A stretch of DNA of 64,000 bases from positions 208,305 through 272,304 of the forward strand of contig NZ_LBMW01000005.1 in assembly GCF_026168105.1 (NCBI RefSeq). Direction: 5' to 3'. The translations under genes were made by a program, and so were the position numbers. This DNA comes from Streptomyces hygroscopicus. Its GTDB lineage: Bacteria; Actinomycetota; Actinomycetes; Streptomycetales; Streptomycetaceae. Of the stretch, positions 1-8,706 are shown piece by piece. Under the pieces are notes generated by a model. It searched no databases, had not been told where the DNA came from, and saw only the letters and a list, made by a program, of their open reading frames with translations. The number at the start of each line of letters is the position of its first letter. Positions within the stretch are counted from its first letter, which is position 1.

Positions 1-175
1 CCAGGTCCGGCTTCTCAAACGGCTGGTCGAGCACGGTCGCGGCCTTGCCCGAGCCGGACTCGGCGGAGACCTCGGCGACCGGCTTGTCGCCGCTGTTGCC
101 GGACCCGCAGGCGGACAGGGTGAACGCGGCGGCGGCGAGAAGGGCGGCAGCGGCGAGCGTCTTCTTCTTGTGCAT
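1..175 (-). CDS. Sco1/SenC-family lipoprotein, N-terminal part
   Basis: The first 58 codons of a gene that runs off the left edge. They show a lipoprotein signal peptide (MHKKK, Ala/Leu-rich core, lipobox LSAC with the Cys near residue 23), then a Gly/Ser/Asp linker and the start of a mature domain ending QPFEKPDL. This start is typical of actinobacterial Sco1/SenC copper chaperones, which deliver copper to cytochrome oxidase at the outer face of the membrane. The next gene, a YcnI-type copper-associated protein on the same strand, supports a copper role. The CxxxC metal motif lies outside the window, so the family call is inferred. Confidence 0.65.
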   Translation of the reverse strand, partial: MHKKKTLAAAALLAAAAFTLSACGSGNSGDKPVAEVSAESGSGKAATVLDQPFEKPDL

Positions 176-281
176 GGAGAGATGTCCCAGATGTGAGGGC
201 TCCGGCGAGCGCCGGGGTCGTACGCGATGCGTCACGGCGATGTCGTACGACCCCGGCCCGCGTCCGGAGACGAGTCGTGCC

Positions 282-1028
282 TCAGGCGTTGGTGGTACGC
301 CGACGGCCGGCCAGGACGCCGTACGCCACGCCCGCGGCGCCGACGAGGATGCCCACGATGCCGAGCACACGGGCGAGGGTGTCGCTGCCGCCGGTGGAGG
401 CCGTGGCCGCGGTGTCCTTGGCGGTCGTGGCGGAGGCGTCCTCGGCCGTGGAGCCGTGGTGGCCGGACGGGGAGGCGGCGGTCAGCTCGAGCGCCGGGGC
501 CGGGTTCTCGGGCTCCGCCCGGCCCGCCTGCTGCGGCTCGATCCAGCGGACGACCTCGTTGTCGGAGTACGTCTGCAGGGCCTTGAAGACGAGATGGTCG
601 GTGTCCTCGGGCAGCGGGCCGACCGAGAGCGGGAACTTCTGGAAGTAGCCCGCTTCGATGCCCTTGCCGGTGGCGTTCCAGGTGACCTTGGTGACGGCCT
701 CGTCGATCTTCCGTCCGTGCAGCGTGAGCGGCTTGGCGAGCTTGGCCTTGGTGACCTGCACGGTCCAGCCGTCGACCGGCTGCGGCATCACCGAGGCGAG
801 CGGGTGGTCGGCCGGGAAACTGACCTCCAGCTTGGTGGTCGAGGCGTTGTCGCGCTCGTTCGGAACCTTGAAGTCGACCGTCGCGTAGCCGCCCTTGGCG
901 GCCGTGCCCTCCGGCTGCACGGTGACGTGCGCGAACGCGGGCGCGGACAGAACGAGGACGGCCGATGCGGCGGCGGCACCGACGACGGCGACGCGGGAAG
1001 CCTTCAGGGAACCCTTGATGGCCTTCAT
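282..1028 (-). CDS. YcnI/DUF1775 family copper-associated membrane-anchored protein
   Basis: A 248-residue protein. It has a signal peptide ending in APAFAH, so that the mature protein starts HVTVQPEG; an N-terminal His in the mature protein is the copper ligand known for the DUF1775/YcnI family. The domain covers about residues 30-180 and includes the family-like GYFQKFPLSVGPLP stretch. A Ser/Thr/Ala-rich linker follows, then one C-terminal transmembrane helix near residues 218-240 and a basic tail (GRRRTTNA). It probably sits on the outer face of the membrane and handles copper. It is followed on the same strand by a Sco1-like gene. The ATG at 1028 is chosen because it opens directly into the signal peptide; longer in-frame extensions are low-complexity. 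Confidence 0.8.
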   Translation of the reverse strand: MKAIKGSLKASRVAVVGAAAASAVLVLSAPAFAHVTVQPEGTAAKGGYATVDFKVPNERDNASTTKLEVSFPADHPLASVMPQPVDGWTVQVTKAKLAKPLTLHGRKIDEAVTKVTWNATGKGIEAGYFQKFPLSVGPLPEDTDHLVFKALQTYSDNEVVRWIEPQQAGRAEPENPAPALELTAASPSGHHGSTAEDASATTAKDTAATASTGGSDTLARVLGIVGILVGAAGVAYGVLAGRRRTTNA

Positions 1029-1177
1029 GGAAGGAAGCACTCCACTCCGAGTGAGAGTCCGTTGACGAAGAGAGGTACGCGTGCGCGGCATCGGCCATCT
1101 CGGGGCGCAGCACGGGCACGCGCGCGTGCCGCGCGACGGCGGTTCCTTCGCAAGGACGAGGGGAGCGGCGCGTCGCG

Positions 1178-1999
1178 TCAGGCAGCGAGGACGAGAGGAG
1201 CGCAGGACGGCGGTCCGCGCCGGATCACCGTGTGCTGCAGTGCGGTCGTCCGCGGCTTCGACGGGACGTGGAACGCGGTGCGCGGAACGCGGAGCCCCGC
1301 CGCGGGTGCCCCGGGGAGCCCGGCCAGCAGGGCGCACACAAGAGCGCACGACGACCGCAGGGATCGTACGAGCGCCCCCTCCGAGACTCCCTGCGCCGAC
1401 AGCCGCATGAGCCGCAGCAGCGCCATGTCCCCCCGGCGCAGCACCCACCCGGCGGCCACCGCCGCGAGGACGTGGCCGAGCAGCATGGGCACGGACGGCA
1501 GCATCGGCCACCAGGAGCCGGCCGTCATCGGCAGGGCGTCCGCCGGATGATGCATGGCGGCCGTGTCCGCGACCGTGGTGAGCCGCGCGTCGACGAGGAT
1601 CTTCTGGGCCTGAGCGGGGGAGATCGCCGCGGCGGTGGTGCCGCACAGGATGTGCGCGGCCCGGGCCACGAGCGTGGCGTCGGCCGTGGACATCGCCTTC
1701 GACGTCATCGCCGGGGCACCGGAGTGCTGCCCGAGCCCGTACAGCGAGTGCAGCAGCACCTGACCCACCGCGAGGACCGCGGCGATGCCCGGCAGCGAGC
1801 GCTCCCGCCCGGCGAGTACGGCGGCCACAGAGAACACGCCGAGGAAACCGGCGCCCAGCGTCCACAGCGGAACAGGGGCGCAGGAGGCGATGCCGTGCCC
1901 TGCCGCGGCCAGCACGACGCAGACCGCGGCGAACACCGCGGCCCGCAGAATCCGGAGATCGCATCCGGCGCGTGTCGTGCGCTGGTCGGGGGCACTCAT
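1178..1999 (-). CDS. Polytopic membrane protein of unknown function
   Basis: A 273-residue protein with several hydrophobic segments (about residues 20-40, 45-65, 70-90 and 160-185), so probably an integral membrane protein. It lies upstream of the YcnI and Sco1-like genes on the same strand, and may belong to the same copper-linked unit, as small membrane proteins often do in such clusters. The ATG at 1999 is preferred over a longer reading frame to 2212, because the extra N-terminus would be encoded by the GTGATCGCG repeat array. The C-terminal 60 residues are Arg/Ala/Pro-rich and uninformative. No family motif was recognised. Confidence 0.55.
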   Translation of the reverse strand: MSAPDQRTTRAGCDLRILRAAVFAAVCVVLAAAGHGIASCAPVPLWTLGAGFLGVFSVAAVLAGRERSLPGIAAVLAVGQVLLHSLYGLGQHSGAPAMTSKAMSTADATLVARAAHILCGTTAAAISPAQAQKILVDARLTTVADTAAMHHPADALPMTAGSWWPMLPSVPMLLGHVLAAVAAGWVLRRGDMALLRLMRLSAQGVSEGALVRSLRSSCALVCALLAGLPGAPAAGLRVPRTAFHVPSKPRTTALQHTVIRRGPPSCAPLVLAA

Positions 2000-2075
2000 G
2001 GCGGCCTCATCATCCCACTGGGTCCGTCGGCGCCGTACGGCAGGTCCGCAAGGTGGTGTTCGTGTGGCAATCATG

Positions 2076-2129
2076 GTGATCGCGGTATTCACAGTGATCG
2101 CGGTGATCGCGGTGATCGCGTTAATCGCG
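2076..2129. repeat. 9-bp tandem repeat array, unit GTGATCGCG
   Basis: Perfect GTGATCGCG units start at 2076, 2094, 2103 and 2112. Degenerate units fill 2085 and 2121, keeping an exact 9-bp phase over six units. The array lies in the intergenic region between the minus-strand membrane protein and the plus-strand ATPase gene at 2330. Each unit contains the short palindrome GATC/CGCG. Confidence 0.8.
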
Positions 2130-2329
2130 ACAAAAGTGACAACACGACAAAAAGTGCAGAAAGGTCGCGAACTGGACGATCGCATTCCGGTGATGGCTGC
2201 GCCCGCATACACCGAACCGCGCTCCGGCGCATCCGCCGTACGGGCGGGATCTCGTCGCTCGGGCGATTGCGAACGGGTACTCGTGGCAATACGTAACGGT
2301 ATGTCGAGCCGCGGCCAGGAGGCTGGAGC

Positions 2330-2785
2330 ATGAGCATCTGGTGGTCACTCCATCTGCGGCGTGAAGCTGCGAGCGTGCCGCTCGCCCGACGGCTCCTGCT
2401 GGGCACGATGGAGACCGCGGGCGTCGACCCGGACATCTCCTACGACCTCTCCGTCGCCCTGAGCGAGGCCTGTGCCAACGCGGTCGAGCACGGGGGCGAC
2501 GCAGCACACGGCGGTATGTCCGAGGCGTACCGGGTCACGGCCTACCTCGACGGTGAGAAGTGCCGCATCGAAGTCGCCGACTCGGGCCCGGGCTTCCCCT
2601 CCGGCAGACCTCGGAACCTGACGCGACCGGCCCGCGCCGACGCCGAGCACGGCCGGGGCCTGTGCCTCATCCAGGAACTCGCCGACCACGTCCACATCGG
2701 CAACAAGCCGGACAAGGGCGGGGCAGTGGTGAGCTTCGACAAGATCCTCAAGTGGAAGGCGGACACACCCCTGATGGCCGTCTAG
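2330..2785 (+). CDS. RsbW-like ATP-binding protein (HATPase_c_2)
   Basis: A 151-residue single-domain GHKL ATPase of the anti-sigma-factor/serine-kinase type. The N-box is seen as SEACANAVEHG (about residues 46-56), the G1 box as EVADSGPGF and the G2 region as EHGRGLCLIQ. AGGAGG lies 7 nt before the ATG. In Streptomyces these orphan RsbW-like proteins bind or phosphorylate partner proteins in sigma-factor switches. No partner STAS or sigma gene is adjacent, so its target is unknown. A second, more diverged member lies at 11087-11767. Confidence 0.82.
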   Translation: MSIWWSLHLRREAASVPLARRLLLGTMETAGVDPDISYDLSVALSEACANAVEHGGDAAHGGMSEAYRVTAYLDGEKCRIEVADSGPGFPSGRPRNLTRPARADAEHGRGLCLIQELADHVHIGNKPDKGGAVVSFDKILKWKADTPLMAV

Positions 2786-2929
2786 TGCCGGGTGCCTTAT
2801 GGCCGCGGCCGGAGCCCAGGGGGAGCGGGGTGCCGCTCGCGGGGGAGCCGCTCGAGTGGCCGCTGTTCGCGGACTCCCTTCCGCGGGCGGAGGATTCGGG
2901 CGCCTCAACCCCCGCATCCGCCCCAGTAC

Positions 2930-4363
2930 CTAGAGCGCCTGATCCCCCTCCAGTATCCGCCCCAGCACCTCGAGCGCCTCCGGATACGTCCTCTCCCGGG
3001 GTGTCCCGTACCCCACCACCAGCCCCTGCGGCCGGTCCTCGCCCGCCGTGTGCCAGTGGTCGCCGAGCCGTCCCACCGCGAGCCCCTCCGCCTCGGCACG
3101 CGCCACTGCCGCCTCCTCGTCCGGGACGTCGACCAGCGCGTGCAGCCCTGCCGCGATCCCCCGGACGCTCCAGCGCGCCCCCAGACGGTCCAGGAGCTGG
3201 TCGCGCCGGCGCCGGTAGCGCAGCCGGCACGCGCGGATGTGCCGGTCGTACGCATGACTGTCGACGAAATCCGCGAGGGCCAACTGCCCGAGGGACTCGG
3301 TGTGGTGGTCGCTGTGCAGCTTGGCGTCGGCCACCGCGTCCACCAGGTGCGGCGGCAGGACCATCCAGCCCAGCCGCAGCGCGGGCCCGAGCGTCTTGGA
3401 GGCGGTGCCGAGGTACACGACGTGTCCCGGCGCCATGCCCTGGAGCGCGCCGACGGGTTGCCGGTCGTAGCGGAACTCCCCGTCGTAGTCGTCCTCGACG
3501 ACCAGCCCGCCCCGCGCGCGTGCCCAGTCCGTCAGCGCCCGCCGCCGCTCCGGGTGCAGCGTGACCCCGGTGGGGTACTGATGAGCCGGCGTGACCACGA
3601 CGGCCGCCGCATCCCCCAAATCCCCGGCGCAGGCGCCTCGTTCGTCCACGCGCAGTGGCACCACGCTCCCGCCGTTGTACCGCACCACGTCCCGGTGGAA
3701 CGGCAGCCCCGGGTCCTCCATGGCGACCGCCGCGCCGCCCAGCACGCGGGTGAGGAGAGCCAGCCCCTGCACATACCCCGATGTGATCACGATCTGCTCG
3801 GGCGGCGCGATCACCCCCCGCGCCCGCCCCAGATACCCGGAGAGCGCCCTGCGCAGTTCGATCCGGCCGCGCGGATCTCCGTAGTCGTACGCGCGTGAGG
3901 GTGCCGTCGCTATCGCGCGGCGCAGCGCCCGCAGCCAGGCCGCCGCAGGGAAGGCGCCGACGTCCGGGCTGCCGGGCCGCAGGTCGAAACGCGGGGCACG
4001 CGCGCGTGGAGACCCGTGGGGCGCCGCGGGCACCTGTGAGGGGAGCCGGGCGACCCGGGTGCCCGAGCCCTGGCGCGCCGTGAGGTACCCCTCGGCCACC
4101 AGCTGGTCGTAGACGGCCTTCGTCGTGCCGCGGGAGACGCCGAGGTCGGCCGCGAGCCGCCGCGTCGCCGGAAGTCGCGTACCGGGTGTGAGCCGCCCGT
4201 CCCGTACGGCGTCCCGCAACGCCCGCTCCAGGCCGGCCCGTCGCCCGTCGGCGGCGTCCGGCTCGAGGTGCAGGTCGACACCGACACAGGACCAGAAGTC
4301 GTCCGCGGAGCCGGGACCGGAAACCAACGAAACCCCCCGTATGTCACACGAATGGCCGGGCAC
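2930..4363 (-). CDS. MocR-type GntR regulator with aminotransferase-like domain
   Basis: A 477-residue protein. It has an N-terminal winged-helix GntR domain (LPATRRLAADLGVSRGTTKAVYDQLVAEGYL, in two parts around residues 60-95) and a C-terminal fold-type I aminotransferase-like domain. The PLP-binding lysine is recognisable in GTASKTLGPALRLG, and VVEDDYDGEFRYDRQP is typical of the family. MocR regulators such as PdxR and GabR use the PLP domain to sense pyridoxal phosphate or an amine ligand. The downstream gene pepP is on the same strand but is not an obvious target. The start is uncertain: the GTG at 4363 gives the longest product, and the conserved HTH begins about 35 residues later. Confidence 0.85.
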   Translation of the reverse strand: MPGHSCDIRGVSLVSGPGSADDFWSCVGVDLHLEPDAADGRRAGLERALRDAVRDGRLTPGTRLPATRRLAADLGVSRGTTKAVYDQLVAEGYLTARQGSGTRVARLPSQVPAAPHGSPRARAPRFDLRPGSPDVGAFPAAAWLRALRRAIATAPSRAYDYGDPRGRIELRRALSGYLGRARGVIAPPEQIVITSGYVQGLALLTRVLGGAAVAMEDPGLPFHRDVVRYNGGSVVPLRVDERGACAGDLGDAAAVVVTPAHQYPTGVTLHPERRRALTDWARARGGLVVEDDYDGEFRYDRQPVGALQGMAPGHVVYLGTASKTLGPALRLGWMVLPPHLVDAVADAKLHSDHHTESLGQLALADFVDSHAYDRHIRACRLRYRRRRDQLLDRLGARWSVRGIAAGLHALVDVPDEEAAVARAEAEGLAVGRLGDHWHTAGEDRPQGLVVGYGTPRERTYPEALEVLGRILEGDQAL

Positions 4364-4417
4364 CCTGCATCGGTACCCGGCCGTTCACTTCCGTATCAGC
4401 CCTTCACGGACGCCACA

Positions 4418-5875
4418 TCAGCCCTTCAGGGACGCCATCCACGTCTCGACCTCGTCGGAGCGCCGCGGAAGGCCCGCCGAGAGGTTCCGGTTGCCGTCGT
4501 CCGTCACCAGGATGTCGTCCTCGATGCGCACGCCGATGCCTCGGTACTCCTCCGGGACGGTCAGGTCGTCCGCCTGGAAGTACAGGCCCGGCTCCACCGT
4601 GAGCACCATGCCCGGCTCCAGCGTGCCCTCCACATACGTCTCCGTCCGCGCGGCCGCGCAGTCGTGGACGTCCATGCCGAGCATGTGGCCCGTGCCGTGC
4701 AGGGTCCAGCGACGCTGCAGGCCCAGCTCCAGGACACGCTCCACCGGGCCCTCGACCAGGCCCCAGTCGACGAGCTTCTCGGCCAGGACGCGCTGTGCGG
4801 CGTCGTGGAAGTCGCGGTACTTGGCGCCCGGCTTCACAGCCGCGATACCTGCCTCCTGGGCCTCGTACACGGCGTCGTAGATCTTCATCTGGATCTCGCT
4901 GTAGGTGCCGTTGACCGGCAGCGTGCGCGTGACGTCCGCCGTGTAGTACGTGTGGGTCTCCACCCCCGCGTCCAGCAGAAGCAGGTCGCCGGAGCGGACC
5001 GGTCCGTCGTTGCGCACCCAGTGCAGCGTGCAGGCGTGCGGGCCCGACGCGCAGATGGAGCCGTAGCCGACGTCGTTGCCCTCCACGCGCGCGCGGAGGA
5101 AGAACGTGCCCTCGATGTAGCGCTCGGAGGTGGCCTCCGCCTTGTCGAGGACCCTCACCACGTCCTCGAAGCCGCGCACGGTCGAGTCGACGGCCTTCTG
5201 CAGCTCGCCGATCTCGAAGGCGTCCTTGACCAGCCGCATCTCGGAGAGGAAGACCCGCAGCTCCTCGTCGCGCTCGGCGGTCACCTTGTCGTGCAGCGAC
5301 GCCTCGATGCCGGCGTCGTGGCCGCGGACCAGCCGGACCGGGCCGGTGGCCTCCTTCAGCTTCTGGGGCAGCTCGCGCACGTCCGAGGCAGGGATGCCGT
5401 GCAGTTGCTCAGCCTCGGCCAGCGAGTGGCGGCGGCCGACCCACAGCTCGCCCTGGCCGGAGAGCCAGAACTCGCCGTTCTCCCGGTTGGAGCGGGGCAG
5501 CAGATAGATCGTCGCCCTGTGGCCGTCCCCGGCCGGTTCGAGGACCAGGACGCCGTCCTCGGTCTGGTTGCCGGTGAGGTACGCGTACTCGACGGAGGCG
5601 CGGAAGGGGTACTCGGTGTCGTTCGAGCGGGTCTTCAGGTTGCCCGCGGGGATCACCAGACGCTCGCCAGGGAAGCGCGCGGAGAGCGCGGCGCGGCGGG
5701 CGGCGGTCTCGGCGGCTTGGGCGATCGGCTTCAGGTCGCGCAGCTCGGTGTCGGCCCAGCCGGCCTTCATGTTCTCGGCCAGCTCGTCGGACACGCCCGG
5801 GTACAGGCCGTTCTTGCGCTGCTTGATCGGCTCTTCGGTCTCTTCCGGGGTCTCCGGAGTGAGCTCGTCCGCCAC
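4418..5875 (-). CDS. pepP: Xaa-Pro aminopeptidase P (M24B)
   Basis: A 485-residue M24 metallopeptidase that removes N-terminal residues preceding proline. The C-terminal pita-bread fold shows all five metal ligands: Asp in LLLDAGVE, Asp in TADVTRTLPVNG, His in GTGHMLGMDVHD, Glu in LTVEPGLY and Glu in VRIEDDILV. An N-terminal creatinase-like domain precedes it. AAGGAGG touches the ATG at 5881, so that ATG is too close; the in-frame GTG at 5875, six bases farther, has correct spacing and is taken as the start. The next gene upstream on the same strand encodes a PP2C phosphatase. Confidence 0.93.
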   Translation of the reverse strand: MADELTPETPEETEEPIKQRKNGLYPGVSDELAENMKAGWADTELRDLKPIAQAAETAARRAALSARFPGERLVIPAGNLKTRSNDTEYPFRASVEYAYLTGNQTEDGVLVLEPAGDGHRATIYLLPRSNRENGEFWLSGQGELWVGRRHSLAEAEQLHGIPASDVRELPQKLKEATGPVRLVRGHDAGIEASLHDKVTAERDEELRVFLSEMRLVKDAFEIGELQKAVDSTVRGFEDVVRVLDKAEATSERYIEGTFFLRARVEGNDVGYGSICASGPHACTLHWVRNDGPVRSGDLLLLDAGVETHTYYTADVTRTLPVNGTYSEIQMKIYDAVYEAQEAGIAAVKPGAKYRDFHDAAQRVLAEKLVDWGLVEGPVERVLELGLQRRWTLHGTGHMLGMDVHDCAAARTETYVEGTLEPGMVLTVEPGLYFQADDLTVPEEYRGIGVRIEDDILVTDDGNRNLSAGLPRRSDEVETWMASLKG

Positions 5876-5985
5876 GGTCATCCTCCTTGGATACGGCACT
5901 GGGCCTCCCCCATCGTACGGTCGTACGGAAGGGGGCCCAGGGCCGGAAGGCCTGTTACCGGGCACTCACACGCGGGGCTCCGGAC

Positions 5986-7503
5986 TCACTCGAACCGCGC
6001 CGCCAGCAGCACCACGTCCTCCGTGCTCTCCATCTGGTCCAGCCCCTCCGGCAGCACCGTCCGCAGGATGTGGTCGGCGACCGCTCCCGGGTCGGCGCGC
6101 ACCGGCCTCGGTACGCTCGCGGCCGCCGCGTGCAGCCGGGCGAAGGCACGGTCCAGGGGGTCGCCGGTGCGCTGCAGCAGTCCGTCGGTGTAGAGCAGGA
6201 CGGTTTCGCCGGGTTCCGCGGTCAGTTCGACGCTCGGCGCCTCCCAGCAGGCCAGCATCCCCAGGGGTGCCGACAGCGATGTCTCCACGAACTCCGTGCG
6301 CCGCCGTCCGATCAGCAGCGGCGGGCTGTGCCCGGCCCCGGCGAGGGTGAGCTTGCGCAGCTGGGGCTCGCAGTAGGCGAACAGGGCGGTGGCCGAGCGA
6401 GCCGGTTCGGTGAGCCTCAGGAGCAGCTCCAGGTCGGAGAGGACCGCCACGGGATCCTCCCCTTCCATCACGGCGTAGGCGCGCAGCGAAGCCCGCAGAC
6501 GGCCCATTGCGGCGACCGCGCTGGGCCCCGACCCGGTGACGGAGCCGACCGCGAGACCGAGCGCGGCGTCGGGCAGCGGCAACGCGTCGTACCAGTCGCC
6601 GCCCCCGCGTGGACCGGTGCGGCGCCGCGCGGCGAGCTGGACGCCGGGGACCCTGGGCAGCCGGGCGGGGAGCAGTTCCTCGGAGATCGTCGCCATGCAC
6701 GCGCGCGTGCGCTCGATCTCGACCATCCGCGCCACGTGCTCGGCGGCGTAGCGGGTGTACAGACCGGCGAGGTAGCGCTGGCGCTCGACCGGTTCGGCCG
6801 GTTCGTCGTAGAGCCATACGGCGGCACCCAGGCGGTCGGCCGTCTCCGTGGACAGGGGGAGCGCGTAGCTGGCGGCGTAGCCGAGACGGGCGGCCACCTC
6901 GCGGTGGCGGGGGTCGAGGCCGTCCTCGGCGAGCAGGTCGGGTTCGGCGATCTCGCGCTCACCGCCCGGCAGCCCGTCCAGGATCCTGCCGTACGACATG
7001 GAGCTGCGCGGCACGGTCTCGATGTGCCCGAGGTCGGCACGGGCCAGGCCGAGGCCGATCGTGGTGTCGGGGCCGAGTCCGTCGTGCGGCTCCAGGACGA
7101 CGAGACCGCGCCGGGCACCCACGAGGGCGGCTCCGGCACGCAGCACTTCCTCGAGCGTTTCGGCGAGTGAGTCCGTACGCGCCAGGCGCTCGGTGAGTTC
7201 GTGAAGAGTCGTGAGGTCCGAGACCCAGCCGGCGAGGCGGTCCTGGAGGAGGGCTCCCGGGCCGACGACGGACGGCGAGGTGGCCGAGGGGACGTCCGTG
7301 GCGGCAGGCGTCGGCGCGACAGTGTGTGCGGGCGATGGAACCGTTGAATCGATTCCAGCCACTTTCGGAGGGTGAGGGGCGTTCATGGCGTCCGGCTCTC
7401 GGACCGGCGCGTATTGCTCGATAGCATCGCAAACCCCCATGTCAATCTGCGCCGCTAGCAGTGTCTCCACATGTACACGCACTCGAGAGGGGATGTCCAG
7501 CAT
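5986..7503 (-). CDS. GAF / PP2C-type (SpoIIE-like) phosphatase with altered metal site
   Basis: A 505-residue protein. Its N-terminus is flexible and Pro/Thr-rich, a GAF-like sensor domain spans roughly residues 90-255, and a SpoIIE-type PP2C domain spans about 275-505. Such proteins dephosphorylate STAS antagonists in anti-sigma switches. Metal-site Asp residues are visible in GGGDWYDAL, LLYTDGLLQ and STEDVVLL. The motif usually read as VGDVxGHG is here VGSVTGSG, so one metal-binding Asp is Ser. Activity may be reduced or lost. The ATG at 7503 is used; an internal ATG at 7386 is an alternative. Confidence 0.85.
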   Translation of the reverse strand: MLDIPSRVRVHVETLLAAQIDMGVCDAIEQYAPVREPDAMNAPHPPKVAGIDSTVPSPAHTVAPTPAATDVPSATSPSVVGPGALLQDRLAGWVSDLTTLHELTERLARTDSLAETLEEVLRAGAALVGARRGLVVLEPHDGLGPDTTIGLGLARADLGHIETVPRSSMSYGRILDGLPGGEREIAEPDLLAEDGLDPRHREVAARLGYAASYALPLSTETADRLGAAVWLYDEPAEPVERQRYLAGLYTRYAAEHVARMVEIERTRACMATISEELLPARLPRVPGVQLAARRRTGPRGGGDWYDALPLPDAALGLAVGSVTGSGPSAVAAMGRLRASLRAYAVMEGEDPVAVLSDLELLLRLTEPARSATALFAYCEPQLRKLTLAGAGHSPPLLIGRRRTEFVETSLSAPLGMLACWEAPSVELTAEPGETVLLYTDGLLQRTGDPLDRAFARLHAAAASVPRPVRADPGAVADHILRTVLPEGLDQMESTEDVVLLAARFE

Positions 7504-7984
7504 TGTCCTCTTGGGATTCCTGGTGTCCGTGGGGCATTCCTACTCTCTTACGCGCCAGCAAAGTTGGCTTAAAACTGCCTCGGGTATCGCCGTATTGCGG
7601 TCGACTGGCCTTGTTCGACGGAGCGTCACAGCGGTCGTGATGGGTACGTACTCGGTGAAGGCCAGGGGTGGCTGGGGACCACCCGGAACCTGGCGCAGGA
7701 CCCGGGCGTCTTAACCACCGATGACCGAGCCCCATCCTCCCGTGGTGGAGGCGGCGAGTAAGAGCGGGACGGCAAATCGCCAGGCGCCGCCACCCCACGC
7801 CATGCCCATGCTTGTGATGGGCGCAGTATGGACGCGGACGCAGCCAACGCTCGGCCCATAGGGGTTCCCCCTGTCCAGGACAGGGGTGTGATGCGCCAGC
7901 AGGTACGCACAGTGAAGTGATCGACACATGGTGTGATGTGGTCCTCGGTGTTGCCAGGCGTGCAACGGAAAGGAACGAGCGCTC
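7504..7984. other. Divergent intergenic region with a short palindrome
   Basis: 481 bases between two divergent genes. The one clear element is a near-perfect inverted repeat at 7868-7886, CCCCTGTC-cag-GACAGGGG, about 100 bases before the prim-pol-like gene. It could be an operator or small hairpin. No coding sequence with convincing codon use was seen. Confidence 0.5.
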
Positions 7985-8650
7985 ATGCGCGAGATCCTCG
8001 GAAGGCGACGCAGGCTCCTGTCCAGGCGGAATGACGGGAGGCCTGACATGATCAGCGCGGCCCTGACCTTCGCGACGGAATGGCAGTGGCCCGTTCTCCC
8101 GGGTGTGGCCCCGGACCCGCGGGGGCTCGCCCGCTGCGGATGCCCTGACCCGGAGTGCACGGTGCCCGGCGCGCACCCCTTCGATCCCGGGCTGTTCGCG
8201 GCGACCACCGACGAGCGCATGGTGCGCTGGTGGTGGTCCAACCGGCCGTCCGCACCGATCGTGATGGCCACCGGGGGCAGGGCGCCGTGTGCGGTGAGCC
8301 TGCCTGCCCTCGCGGCCTCGCGGGCTCTCGCCGCACTTGACCGTCAGGGCATGCGCCTCGGCCCGGTGGTGGCGGCACCGCACCGCTGGGCGATCCTCGT
8401 GGCGCCGTACTCCATGGAGCAGTTGGGCGAGCTGCTCTACGCCAAGGACTTCGTCCCCGGGTCGCTGCGCTTTCACGGCGAGGGCGGCTATCTGGCGCTG
8501 CCCCCGTCCGGGACCGGCCACGGCGAGATCCGCTGGGAGCGCGCGCCGCTGCCCGGCTCCGCCTCGCCCTGGGTGCCCGATGTGGAGGCGGTCGTGGACG
8601 CCGTCGTGGAAGCCCTCACTCGTACGGGTGTGAGCGCCCCCGAGTTGTAG
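7985..8650 (+). CDS. Prim-pol (bifunctional DNA primase/polymerase N-terminal)-like protein
   Basis: A 221-residue protein. It starts like the prim-pol fold found in actinobacterial proteins annotated as bifunctional DNA primase/polymerase: ALTFATEWQWPVLPGV, then CGCPDPECTVPGAHPFDP with paired cysteines, then a tryptophan-rich MVRWWWSNRPSAPIVMATG segment. No acidic catalytic triad (DxD-type) is obvious after that point, so it may be a non-catalytic relative. AAAGGA lies about 12 nt before the ATG. A second family member with a better catalytic motif occurs at 18280-19155. Confidence 0.6.
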   Translation: MREILGRRRRLLSRRNDGRPDMISAALTFATEWQWPVLPGVAPDPRGLARCGCPDPECTVPGAHPFDPGLFAATTDERMVRWWWSNRPSAPIVMATGGRAPCAVSLPALAASRALAALDRQGMRLGPVVAAPHRWAILVAPYSMEQLGELLYAKDFVPGSLRFHGEGGYLALPPSGTGHGEIRWERAPLPGSASPWVPDVEAVVDAVVEALTRTGVSAPEL

Positions 8651-8656
8651 GGGTGT

Positions 8657-8682
8657 CGGGCGCGCGGCGGACAGGGCGCCCG
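8657..8682 (+). terminator. Hairpin after the prim-pol-like gene
   Basis: CGGGCGC (8657-8663) pairs with GCGCCCG (8676-8682) across a 12-nt loop, starting 7 bases after the TAG stop. There is no U-tract, as is usual in this GC-rich genus. Confidence 0.45.
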
Positions 8683-8706
8683 TGATCGGCGGATATCTTC
8701 GGCCTC

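Noticed and set aside
232..1119. Long Arg/Ala/Gly-rich open frames on both strands over the YcnI gene
   Set aside because: They lie in wrong frames of a gene with a signal peptide and a recognised domain; their composition is typical of high-GC shadows.
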